41,494 nt of DNA from Phialocephala subalpina (Eukaryota > Ascomycota > Leotiomycetes > Helotiales > Mollisiaceae): NCBI GenBank assembly GCA_900073065.1, contig FJOG01000071.1:1-41494 (forward strand), written 5' to 3'. Of this stretch, positions 32,693 to 41,494 are shown one piece after another; within the stretch, counting starts at the first letter, position 1, and each line of letters begins with the position of its first letter. The notes beneath the pieces are model-generated. The model worked only from the letters and a program-made list of their open reading frames with translations. It had not been told where the DNA came from and did not search any database. Made by a program: the position numbers and the translations under genes.

Positions 32693-33772
32693 TCATTTCA
32701 AGAATTCATTCGCATCATCCATCGCAGCCTCTGCTTCTTTCATGAAACCAGTAATCTGCCCAGCAGCAAAGATATCATGAGGCGCACCAACCGTCTCCAC
32801 CAATACAATCTTATTTCCCGGAATCTTCATCTGGTTCACAAAAGCAATATGACTATCATGCAATGCCTCCAATGTGCCCGTGTGCAACAAAATAGGGACG
32901 GATGTCGAGAAGGCATTGTTGTGAGGTGAAATGTATGGATGAGTCGCTTCCATAGAATCCGGTTTGTAAGCCCGCTCTCCCCACTCGACCAGCAGAGCGG
33001 GAATGTAGTCAAACTTATAGTTGTGATGACTGGCAGTTGCAACTGGGCCAATGGCAAGATCAACCCAGGGACTCCAGAGGAAACACGCACGGGGTTTTGG
33101 CAACAGACCCTTCTGGTCCTCAATGTAACGTAGCAGTGTGATAGCCAGGTTTCCACCAGATGAGTCACCGGAGAGGATGATCTGAGAAGCCGGAATTCCG
33201 AGCTCGACGAGATAGTTGTAAGAAGTCACCGCGTCTTGCAACGCAGCTGGGAATCGCGAATTAGGATATGACGCTAGTCTATATTGAGCAGCGAATACCA
33301 AACCGGAGATGTGATTAGCAAGTAATGCAGGTCCCTCTCCGCCTTCCATTGGTCGACAGCCACCAAGCACATAGGCGCCTCCATGGAAATGGAGCACAAC
33401 GCTCTTGTCCTTATCTGTCGTTGGGTCGTAGGTCTTAGGGTACCATATAGCTCCCACCCTAGCTGGACGAATTATCGGGTCGTCTAAGACATCTCGATAT
33501 AGACACCCTTTCGCTGAATCAATGGCGAGGAAAGTCTTGTCTTTCCCTGGCTCGAGGGATTTCGGTGGAGCCCATTCGATCTGACTGGCAAAATTCCAGA
33601 GCATTTTGAAGAGTGCTATTCCAACGGCTTGATGGAAGGTGTATTTCGGATGTTGGCGAAGGGGTTTTGGGAGGAGGTAGAGGGCCATGAGGACTAGACG
33701 TGGGGGAAGGGTGACGAAGAACAGGGTCACCAATATCCCTTTGCCGGGTTGGCGCGTAAGGAATGATGGCAT
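32693..33772 (-). CDS. Alpha/beta hydrolase (hormone-sensitive lipase family)
   Basis: Predicted 359-residue esterase/lipase, alpha/beta-hydrolase fold-3. Start ATG 33772 (MPSFLTRQPGKG); further upstream codons in frame begin only with TTG. A hydrophobic segment (VTLFFVTLPPRLVLMALYLL, residues about 15-35) suggests an N-terminal membrane anchor. LHFHGGAYVLGG is the oxyanion-hole HGG motif, ILSGDSSGGNLA the nucleophile elbow (Ser in GDSSGG). The acid is probably in HTGTLEALHD, and GAPHDIFAA carries the catalytic His. Single exon. Likely hydrolyses ester bonds of small or lipid substrates; the actual substrate is unknown. Confidence 0.9.
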   Translation of the reverse strand: MPSFLTRQPGKGILVTLFFVTLPPRLVLMALYLLPKPLRQHPKYTFHQAVGIALFKMLWNFASQIEWAPPKSLEPGKDKTFLAIDSAKGCLYRDVLDDPIIRPARVGAIWYPKTYDPTTDKDKSVVLHFHGGAYVLGGCRPMEGGEGPALLANHISGLVFAAQYRLASYPNSRFPAALQDAVTSYNYLVELGIPASQIILSGDSSGGNLAITLLRYIEDQKGLLPKPRACFLWSPWVDLAIGPVATASHHNYKFDYIPALLVEWGERAYKPDSMEATHPYISPHNNAFSTSVPILLHTGTLEALHDSHIAFVNQMKIPGNKIVLVETVGAPHDIFAAGQITGFMKEAEAAMDDANEFLK

Positions 33773-34665
33773 TTTTGAGGGCCAAAGTAAAAAATAGAAT
33801 ACCTGAGAGGGCTGAGGAGTTCGAAGTCCGTAATCTGCTTGGGAGAAAACGGTATGAAAGGTAGAGGTAGGATGGAAAAGCAATTTTGAGTACAAAACTC
33901 TGGCCTAGACTGGGCAGTTTGAAGTTGCTTTGAATCGGAATACTGAAGTACTTAAGAAGACTGTTAGAAATCGGCCAGTAGATTTATAGTCGAGAAAATT
34001 CTTACTCCTTAATACGAGAGATGCCAAAAAGATTGGCTGAGATTGTTGTCGGTGCTTCAAAATTTAGGTGCCGAACGTACCCCCTGACATAAGCTTAAGG
34101 CAGGCCTCCGCTTATTGGCCCATATCACGACACCTAACTTGTGATTGGGAAAATTGGCGAAGGGTAGAATTTTGCCATATCCGCTCAAGGAAGCAGGGGG
34201 TTTAGCTGTATATGTCCATACAGAGCCCTCAGACTTCGGACTATTCAATCTCGGTGCTCTATGCACCATACGCAGCGATATGGGCAACAAACAAGGGGCT
34301 ACATCTTCGGTACCCAAAAAGTAGTCTATATACCATTGCCAAATATAGACATGCCACGACTTTGCATTCCCCAACGCCCCAAAACCAAAGTTGTGGTAAG
34401 CCATGCTAAAAGCGTATCACCTTCTAACACCTGAGCTTTTCTCGTACCCTCTCCACCTCATCGTTAAGACACAAAAGCAAATCATTCCCATCCTCAAGCT
34501 CTCCAAATAATGATGACGATTATCGTGCTTCCCCCACATTAAACCCACAGATTCTGGTGATATATCCATTCTCCATTGATGATTTGACAGGCAGAAGTTA
34601 GTATCATTCCTTGAACCGAATCATAGTCCATATGTGAAACCCTCACTCTCTCCTCTTCTCTGATT
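33773..34665. other. Intergenic, nothing recognised
   Basis: Promoter side of the hydrolase gene and 3' flank of the Zn2Cys6 gene. A 115-codon minus frame at 34057-34404 shows no family signs or splice context and is not called. Confidence 0.45.
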
Positions 34666-36458
34666 TCATGACTCCCCAACTCCCCCTCCCCTTTCTTCAA
34701 GAGTCATCACCCAGCGTCCCACATGAGCGGCATATCTTGTATCCCAACATGACTCTCGTCTTGGTCTATCCTCGAGAAGTTTTAGCGCCATTCTCCTGAC
34801 CGAGCCATCTCTGCATTTGCATACCACCTGAAGCAGATAGGCGATTGTTTCGCCATCAAACACAAAATACCTTTGCTTTGGCTTAGAAGCCAAGTATATA
34901 TCAAGCAGAGAGACTATTTCCTTGAATTCAGGAAGGTGGGCATCCCAATCCGTTTCTCGCGTGTATATAGAGCCACAGACGGAGACCAAACAGGATTTAG
35001 CTTGGAGACATAGTAATGTTGCCTGGGGATACTCTTTCCAAAAAGTTCTAGGTGAACGCTGGAACCTGCGCATGAGGGGATTGAAGGCAGTGAACCATCC
35101 TTCCATCTCATCAGCACATGTTCGAGCTTCTTTCAGCCATTTATCAGGGACGGTTTCATTAGTGCCGGTCCAAGGATTCCATCCGGAGCAAGGACTTCGT
35201 CCGTATCGAATGTCTGTCCGAATCCATCTTTTCCCCTGCTCCATCGGTGTATATGGGTTGGGTTCTCTATCCGGATGTTCTATTATCTTGATAAAGTGCC
35301 AACAGCGGCTTATTATCATGTTTCCATAGGTAGTGGCTTCCTCGATGGTAGTGAATTCTCGAGGCATACTCCGGGTGGCTTGGCCCAAACCATCCCTCAA
35401 ACTCTGATGTTCAGCTCCGCTTCGATAATCCACGAGGACCATGGCGCTAATATTGAGACGCGAGAATACAGCTCCAAGTTCATCTTCAACGGTGCAGGTC
35501 ATTGGTGATGGGCTTCCTGATAACTCCGGAGGCGACTGGCCGCTGCTCGACATTGGGATGGCGAATCCTTTCGTCAACCTGAGGCCATTGGCTGTATGCC
35601 AGAGGGCGATATCACGGCGGCCATAACTATTTTCGAAGCAAATAGTAAGAAGGCATGCCATGAGCGCCATCCTTGCATCCATCTTCCCGTTCAAGATAGC
35701 TCTTCTCATGCGAAGTAGAGAGTGTTGATATTTCTCAACAGCAAATTTGTGGTCATCGCTGAAAAGGAGATGAGCGTCCCAGTCTCGCATATCTGGAGCC
35801 CCGCTGATGATCTTGTTCATAGCTGCGATAGCTACCACGGCATCAAGAATGAATGGTTCTGCCTCTGCAGCCTGTAGCACTGATTGATTCCAGAGGGTTG
35901 ATGGCATAAAGCCGGACAGCTGTTCGGCGACATTACTACGAAAGAACTCGTGGTATAGATATTCTCGTTGAGTTTTGAAGCGGTTAGCAGAAGGACAATG
36001 CATTAACACCAGAGATTCACGCTTCAGAACTTCTTGGGCTTCTTTGGAGGGTGATATGCTGGAGAGCGTACTTCGCCGGGGTATTGTCAAAATTGTGGAT
36101 GGGGTTTTCGTCAAGGGCGTTTGCCGCGCTTTGATAGAGGGATGGCCATTCCGCTGGGTTGAAGATCCCATCCCCACCGCCGAGTATGATGGGCTTGGGA
36201 GAATCGGGCGTACAGCTTGTCGTGGATCTTGCCGTGACCGTCTAACAGAGTAGCCGTCGCATTTCATTCCGAAGTTGCAACATCTCAAACACACAGGTTT
36301 CCCTTCGTCACATTTCACCCGTCTCACTCTGCTGCTTATTAGTCACAGTCTCCCCGGCTAGAGCGGTGACGGACATACTTGCACGTAATACACCCATTCT
36401 TGGATTTAGGTTTACTCATTCTCCTCCTTTTCTTGTCCTGAGGAAAGCTCTCGGGCAT
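34666..36458 (-). CDS. Zn2Cys6 transcription factor
   Basis: Predicted 580-residue fungal regulator. Exon 1 is 36379-36458 from ATG 36458 (MPESFPQDKKRRR), a 50-nt intron is 36329-36378 (GTATGT to AGCAG), exon 2 is 34666-36328. The intron splits the zinc cluster: C-IT-C-KVRRVK-C before and after the junction, then DEGKPV-C-LR-C-CNFGMK-C. The C-terminal half has the Fungal_trans_2 pattern (LYHEFFRSNVAEQLSGFMPS, LDAVVAIAAMNKI, LMACLLTICFENSYG). Target genes are unknown; the hydrolase next to it is transcribed the same way. The ATG further upstream in frame is absent (only TTG), so this start is well supported. Confidence 0.9.
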
Positions 36459-36729
36459 TTTTGGAAACGTGCTCGCCCAAATCTGACGTAATGTACGTGT
36501 GGGAACGTGGCTTGAGTGAGACAAAATAAGTAGTGAAGTATCTAACGTGATCGCAAAGCTTTCGAAAATACAAGTAGCAGAGGATAGCAGACTACAAACG
36601 CTTCATAACAAGGAGTTGAAATGTTTACGATGAATAAAAAAGTACAAAGTACAGTAGTTGAGACTGAAAATGATGGCTTAGTGCTTACTAAAGCTCGTAA
36701 GATTCGCCAATGGCGGAACACATATACTT

Positions 36730-36862
36730 GGTATCTACTATGTACTCTATTAAATGTAGCGAGGCTGGGGGCGGGAAGGGGGGTTTAAACCCATTCTGGT
36801 AATTTTCTGGTCTGTGCCAGCCTAGAACCCCCCTGCCTCGCTACATTTAATAAGGTAGATAC
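36730..36862. repeat. MITE-like inverted-repeat element A
   Basis: TATTAAATGTAGCGAGGC (36748-36765) is a perfect 18-bp inverted match of 36835-36852. Outside it, GTATCTAC (36731-36738) pairs with GTAGATAC (36855-36862). Inside, G-rich and C-rich arms (GGGGGGTT/AACCCCCC) also pair loosely. No coding capacity. The right end touches element B. Confidence 0.75.
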
Positions 36863-37034
36863 TTCGTACGAAAAGGGTTTGCAAGAAATCATCGACACCC
36901 CCCTTGTTTCTGCCACACCGCTTTAGGTAATCTGCGGGGAATATCGCAGAATTCGATGTGGTTCTATGGGCAGCTGATCTCACCGCCTATATGGGGGGTG
37001 TCAATATTTCTTGCAACCCCCTTTCGTACGAAGT
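36861..37034. repeat. MITE-like inverted-repeat element B
   Basis: A 174-bp unit with about 42-bp terminal inverted repeats: left arm 36861-36903, right arm 36993-37034. The ends read ACTTCGTACGAAA and TTTCGTACGAAGT; the inner ends are C6 and G6 runs. Arms differ by a few bases only. No frame inside. No clear target duplication is visible. Its size and structure fit a miniature inverted-repeat transposable element. Confidence 0.8.
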
Positions 37035-37549
37035 GCTACACGAGCCCAGGAAGGGCTCATTGAAGTGGGACTGCTTCGACGATCTCTTGTGGTTTCCCTT
37101 GCAGCCTGCCTGATACTGCGCACCCTTCATTGAGGTGGTGTGCATATTGACGCCCGCCTCACCGCACTGTGCAGCCTGTACCCCATAATAGCGACGTGCA
37201 TTCCGGAGTGGATAAAAGTGTCTCTTATGTATGTATCTCAAAAGTGATTGATTTTGATAGCAAGTCGGGAACTTGTCCACCGAAGAAGAAAGAAGAAAAA
37301 AAAAGATAGACATACAACAGCAGGTATTCGCTGATGGTCACCCACTCAACTACTAATCTGCCGATCTAAAGCTTGTGTATGGCAGAGCGGACGGGATGCC
37401 CAATGATCTTTAGTCTATGGTCGTATGTGACATTCTATCGTGCTATTTAAAGTTATATAGCAAGTTGTGAGAGGTGAAGCAGGTACGTGAGACTTTACCA
37501 AAAAGGGTTTGGCGGCTACTCCTCAATGATCCGTGATGATTATAACAAA
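37035..37549. other. Intergenic, nothing recognised
   Basis: Lies between element B and the NLR relic. A 108-codon minus frame crossing into element B (36987-37313) is a chance frame over repeat sequence. No other signal is seen. Confidence 0.45.
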
Positions 37550-38239
37550 TCAGTCACCCAAAACTGGCAATTACGCGCGGATTGGCCAGGCCGAACAAAC
37601 GTTTAAAGCTTAGTCGGAATGGCTACCCCGTTGTTCATTTTTGCTACAACCGTCTGCCGGCTCATCAATGACCGAAAATGCGGCCAATCGAAGGATCAAC
37701 TTGCTAAGGTCCTAAAATATGAGACTAAAAGCTAAGCATCCAAACTTGACGTAACGTATCTCCCAGTCTTGGACTAGTTGCTCGTCGGAGTTACTAGTTT
37801 GGAGAGAAGAGGTCTAGTAGAAGAATTCCAGCAAGTCGTCGGCTCGATCGTCATTCTCGCTAGCCCTCTCTCTACTACTTCTCTCGATCGACTACTTGGA
37901 GTCCCTGAAGGTACAGTCGATAGCAGAACAGATCTCCTCCACTCTGTTTTAAGCCTCCCCTCTCGTCCTGGTCACCCTATACGACTACTCCATTTGTCGT
38001 TCCGAGACTTCCTCGTCGATACTGAGAAGCGCGAGACGAATCCCTTCTGGGTCGACGAGAAAGATGCCCACAACAAATTGGCGACCCAATGACTTGAACA
38101 CTTGTCTGCGGGCGACAATCTCAAAGAAGATATTTGCAATCTTCGGACGCCAAAAAGGCCACGAGCAGATGTTGATAGACAAACGGTAGATTCACACCTA
38201 CCACCTTTTGAGTTTCTGCTCAAGGTAGCAGACTTTTGA
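37550..38239 (+). pseudogene. NACHT-type NLR (HET-E/NWD-like) fragment with four stops
   Basis: Matches the region after the NACHT ATPase in fungal NLRs that usually carry WD40 or ankyrin repeats. Motifs in one frame: DWPGRTNV, SLVGMATPLFIFATTVCRLI, DQLAKVLKYETKS, LDVTYLPVLD, EEFQQVVGSIVILASPLSTT, LLHLSFRDFLVDTEKR and NPFWVDEKDAHNKLAT. The frame has TAA 37604, TAA 37733, TAG 37775 and TGA 38090. At the first three positions family members usually have Gln, so CAA/CAG to TAA/TAG is the simplest history. The NACHT P-loop and the repeats are absent. It borders an AT-rich block. Confidence 0.85.
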
Positions 38240-38289
38240 ATGGCAATAGATAGCCGTTGCAAGCGATCTCGTAGCTTCTGTGGTTTTCA

Positions 38290-38990
38290 ACGCTTGAAGA
38301 GAGGGCGATTAAGGTTTGATTCATAAATATTATTTCCAAGATATTAGGTGAGAGCTTCTAAAAAGGAGTATAATTCCGATGAAAGGGATTTAGCGCTTAA
38401 TAAATCCGATTCAAATACTATATTATCTTTCAATTTAACCGCTATAAATATTTATAAATATTTATACTTTTAAATCTAAATAAAATTAGGATAAGAAAAT
38501 ATATATTATATAAATTAAATTATAAAATTATATTCTGATTATTAAAATTATTCTAAAAATAAAACTAAAATTAAAAGTAATTTATATTTTAAAAAAAAAT
38601 ATTATTCTTTAAAATTTATTCGTAAATTTAAATTTATTTGAATAAAAGAAATTTTTTATTTAAAAGTTTCCAAGGTTATTTTACAATATTATAAAAGCTT
38701 TGGGAAAATTAATTTAATATATTTTAATATAAAAAGTTTTCAAATAAATATAAATATATTTAAATATTCGAAATAAATAATAAATTAATTATTAAAAAAA
38801 TATTTTCTAATAAATCAAAAGACAAGTAATATAAGTAATGATATTTCATATAGGGTAATCTCAAGGGCAAAGTATTATAGAATTGGTGCTGAAGATTAGC
38901 TATACACGTGATATGGCCGCTAGTTTAATTAGAATATTTTATTTATTTTAAGTATTTCTTTTATTTACTTTCTTTCTTCCTCGTTTTGTA
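38290..38990. other. Second AT-rich block
   Basis: About 700 bp dominated by A and T with very few G or C, directly downstream of the NLR relic and ending shortly before the ESF1 promoter. The block may be the further, more heavily mutated part of the NLR locus or a transposon. No frame or element family is recognisable. Confidence 0.8.
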
Positions 38991-39254
38991 TTCTAAGAGC
39001 AGAGATACTAGATGGAATGGAAGTTATTGATTCCTAGCTAGGCTGTCACACAAAGTTCCAATGTTTTTGAAGAATTTTCAAGTTTGGTGAAGTTCCTCTC
39101 GACGATGGATATTGAGGGGGCAATTCAGGGGTTTGGCGACTCCCACACTAAGCCCCATCCGTACACCGCCCACGATAAGCGGCAGAAAAACTTCCAATCT
39201 TCAAAAATTCAATGCTCTCAATCACAACTACAACATTCCCATCCTTAGCCCACA

Positions 39255-41336
39255 ATGCCGAAGCAAAAGGCTCCCAAAGGCCCCTCTGCCTCATCGGAGG
39301 TCAATGATCCGCGATTCTCGAACTTCACAACTGACCCCCGGTTCCGCCTCCCTTCAAAAAAGCACACAAAGACCAAACTTGACAGTCGTTTCTCGCGCAT
39401 GCTGAAGGACGATGACTTCTCCAAGTCTACGACCGTCGATCGATATGGCAGAAAGCTAAAAAGTGATTCGAAAAAGAAGGCATTGGAGCGATTATACGTT
39501 CCAGAAGACGAAGAAGAAGAGGCAGATGTTGAGGTCGAGGACGACGATGTGGTGGAGAGGGAATTGCAGAAGGCAGAAGGCTATGATCCTGCGCGCGGCG
39601 GAGGGTTCTCAAGTTCAGAAGATGAAGATGAGGACGAAGAGGATGGAGGGGTGGAGATTGAGGAGGTAGAAGAGGAGTTCCCGGATATGCAAGCTGAATC
39701 TGCGGCTGTGGAGATGGGAGAAGTGAGCTCGAGGTTTGCGGTTGTGAATCTGGATTGGGATCATATCCGGTCTGTAGATCTCATGGCTGTATTTTCGAGT
39801 TTTGTAAGGCCGGGTGGAAAGATTCATAAAATTTCGATATACCCGTCTGAGTTTGGCAAGGAGAGGATGGAGAGGGAAGAATTGGAGGGGCCGCCGAAGG
39901 AGATCTTTTCAAGGAAGGCAGAGGAAGAGGAAGAGGAAGAAGAAAAGGATTCCGAGGACGAGAGTGAGGACGAGGAAGAACTGGAAGAGAAAATCAAGAA
40001 GGATCTACAAAAGGCAGATGATGGGCAGGAGTTCGATGGTGCGGCTCTGCGACAGTACCAGCTCGAACGGCTACGATATTACTACGCTGTGGTAGTCTGC
40101 TCAGACAATGACACAGCCCAGAAGATATACGAAGCTACAGATGGAACCGAATACCTCTCTTCCGCGAACTTCTTCGATCTGCGATTCATTCCTGATGGTA
40201 CGGACTTTGACGACAAGCCGAGAGACGAGTGCGAGAGTACACCAGCTGGATACAGACCTACAGAATTCGTCACGGATGCGCTGCAGCACTCAAAAGTCAA
40301 GCTCACCTGGGACACAAATCCAGAGGATGCAGTGCGGAAAGATGCGATCAATAGGGCATTCAGTGGAAGTCGAGCAGAGATTGGAGAAAATGACCTGCGA
40401 GCATACTTGGGCAGTGATTCGGATGGTGACGAAGAAGAGGAGGCTCTGGAGGCCCCAGAGGCAGATACGCCCAAATTGTCAAAGAAGGAATTGGCTAGAC
40501 AAAAGATGCGAGCAGCTTTGGGATTGGCAGACGAACCTGCGAAACCATCGAAGAAGAGTTCTAGTCCTGTTAGAGATATGGAAATTACATTTACAGGTGG
40601 TCTAACGTCCACGGAGAAGGGCAATGTGTTCGAGAATGATCCTGCTTTGGCTTTGGAGACTACAGCCGAACGATACATCCGTCTTGAGAAGGAGAGGAAA
40701 GCACGGAGAAAGGAGCGGGCCAAGGCGAAGCGAGAAGGTAGGGATCCTGATGCTGTGGCTGAAGAGGCAGACGAACCTGGCGAGAAGGAAGACCTCGGAT
40801 TCGATGATCCATTCTTCGCCACAGATGAAGCCGTGAAGGAAAAAGCTTCCAAGTCATTGAGGAAGGAAGATCGTCTGAAGAAAAAGGCAGCCAAGGCAGC
40901 AGAAGCTGCTGAGAAGGAATCACATCGTGCAGAGCTCGAACTTCTCATGGCAGACAACGGCACCGAGCCCTCAGCGAACATCGACCATTTCGACATCAAC
41001 GAAATTGCTCGCGCCGAGAAAGCCAAGAAGAAGAAAGGCAAGAAGGCAAAAGAGATTGAGACTGGCAAGAGAGGCGGTCTGCAAGAAGGTTTCGAGATGG
41101 ATGTTGGCGATAATCGTTTCAGCAAATTATTTGAGAGTCATGAGTTTGCGATTGACCCGAGCAATCCCAAGTTCAAGGGGACAGAGGGTATGAAGAAGCT
41201 GCTGGAGGAGGGGAGGAAGAAGAGAAAAGTTGATGGGGATGATGATGGCGTCGAGGAGAAGAAGAGCAAAAAGCGGAAAGATGAGGGAGAGCTGAGTGGT
41301 TTGGTGCAGAAGCTCAAGAAGAAGTCGAAAAGGTAG
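39255..41336 (+). CDS. ESF1: ESF1 homologue, pre-rRNA-processing protein
   Basis: A 693-residue single-exon protein matching the nucleolar ESF1 (ABTAP) family needed for 18S rRNA maturation and 40S assembly. The N-terminus NDPRFSNFTTDPRFRLPSKK plus DSRFSRML and DRYGRKL is diagnostic. The RRM-like core follows: RFAVVNLDWDHIRSVDLMAVF (residues about 160-180), then KIHKISIYPSEFGKERM, then LERLRYYYAVVVCSDNDTA. Further on come FFDLRFIPDGTDFDD and the C-terminal NUC153-like DNRFSKLFESHEFAIDPSNPKFKG. Long acidic runs (D/E) and Lys-rich ends are normal for it. The start at 39255 (AACCACAATGCCG-type context) gives the expected length. A conserved, intact housekeeping gene beside decayed DNA. Confidence 0.96.
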   Translation: MPKQKAPKGPSASSEVNDPRFSNFTTDPRFRLPSKKHTKTKLDSRFSRMLKDDDFSKSTTVDRYGRKLKSDSKKKALERLYVPEDEEEEADVEVEDDDVVERELQKAEGYDPARGGGFSSSEDEDEDEEDGGVEIEEVEEEFPDMQAESAAVEMGEVSSRFAVVNLDWDHIRSVDLMAVFSSFVRPGGKIHKISIYPSEFGKERMEREELEGPPKEIFSRKAEEEEEEEEKDSEDESEDEEELEEKIKKDLQKADDGQEFDGAALRQYQLERLRYYYAVVVCSDNDTAQKIYEATDGTEYLSSANFFDLRFIPDGTDFDDKPRDECESTPAGYRPTEFVTDALQHSKVKLTWDTNPEDAVRKDAINRAFSGSRAEIGENDLRAYLGSDSDGDEEEEALEAPEADTPKLSKKELARQKMRAALGLADEPAKPSKKSSSPVRDMEITFTGGLTSTEKGNVFENDPALALETTAERYIRLEKERKARRKERAKAKREGRDPDAVAEEADEPGEKEDLGFDDPFFATDEAVKEKASKSLRKEDRLKKKAAKAAEAAEKESHRAELELLMADNGTEPSANIDHFDINEIARAEKAKKKKGKKAKEIETGKRGGLQEGFEMDVGDNRFSKLFESHEFAIDPSNPKFKGTEGMKKLLEEGRKKRKVDGDDDGVEEKKSKKRKDEGELSGLVQKLKKKSKR

Positions 41337-41368
41337 TGTCTTGCTTCTAGAATAGAACATAATGTACG

Positions 41369-41494
41369 TTAAGCCAAAGCTTCGTTTTGACCCTTAACAT
41401 TGAGTTTGGCCTTGTTCTTCGGTGCAATGAACACATTTCCCATCTGAATCCAGCTCCCTGCCTCGACGCAAACCCCAAGAACAATCTTAGAGCG
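41369..41494 (-). CDS. C-terminal end of an unidentified gene
   Basis: The last 41 codons and TAA stop of a convergent gene run off the window edge. The tail reads SKIVLGVCVEAGSWIQMGNV then FIAPKNKAKLNVKG. The coding look comes from its regular composition and convergent position 32 bp from the ESF1 stop. I do not recognise the family from so short a piece. Confidence 0.5.
   Translation of the reverse strand, partial: RSKIVLGVCVEAGSWIQMGNVFIAPKNKAKLNVKGQNEALA

Noticed and set aside
34057..34404. 115-codon minus-strand open frame
   Set aside because: No domain, no intron signals and no conserved-looking segment; treated as chance.
6013..38092. Recoding of TAA/TAG as glutamine in this organism
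   Set aside because: The stops fall at likely Gln codons, but long intact genes (ESF1, GH78, the C2H2 factor) use CAA/CAG for Gln, contain no in-frame TAA/TAG, and end with these codons. Mutation by RIP explains the pattern better.
40082..41125. 347-codon frame antisense to ESF1
   Set aside because: It is the complement of the Lys/Glu-rich ESF1 coding sequence (giving Ser/Phe/Leu-rich translation), a well-known shadow effect.

Overview
This window looks like a chromosome segment of a filamentous ascomycete (Pezizomycotina; a leotiomycete such as a Helotiales member is plausible but not proven). The evidence is short spliceosomal introns of about 41-74 nt with GTATGT/GTAAGT-like donors and CTAAC/CTGAC branch points, Zn2Cys6 and C2H2 fungal regulators, a HET-domain protein, an NLR relic, and very AT-rich blocks next to gene-rich DNA, as expected of a genome shaped by repeat-induced point mutation (RIP).

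Layout. 1-2554: AT-rich block with a long TTA microsatellite and no gene. 2555-7600: a questin-oxidase-like gene (one frameshift), a decayed NmrA-like reductase in divergent orientation, and a Zn2Cys6 regulator interrupted by one in-frame stop; this resembles the remnant of a small metabolic cluster. 8459-11502: an uncharacterised gene broken by three stops, beside a short copia-type LTR element with matching LTRs and a 5-bp target duplication. 11747-16150: an aminoglycoside-phosphotransferase-like gene with an early stop, two small broken genes, a decayed copy and then an intact copy of a small cysteine-rich secreted-protein gene. 17303-18282: a GPI-anchored GH128-like glucanase. 19583-28113: a probable sugar-utilisation group made of an MFS sugar transporter (frameshifted), a divergent GH78 alpha-L-rhamnosidase-like enzyme, and a C2H2 plus fungal_trans regulator. 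29484-36458: HET-domain protein, a possible DUF7770 protein, an alpha/beta hydrolase and a Zn2Cys6 regulator. 36730-38960: two MITE-like inverted-repeat elements, an NLR relic and a second AT-rich block. 39255-41494: the conserved ribosome-biogenesis gene ESF1 and the tail of one further gene.

Two window-wide patterns stand out. First, at least five loci carry in-frame TAA or TAG codons where CAA or CAG is the likely ancestor (CpA to TpA changes), while intact genes next to them have none. This fits RIP that hit repeats and spread into neighbouring single-copy genes. Second, two perfect tandem duplications 4.6 kb apart are both exactly 250 bp long, which suggests an assembly artefact tied to read length. 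Several frameshifts lie in short homopolymers, so some broken genes may be sequence errors rather than true pseudogenes.
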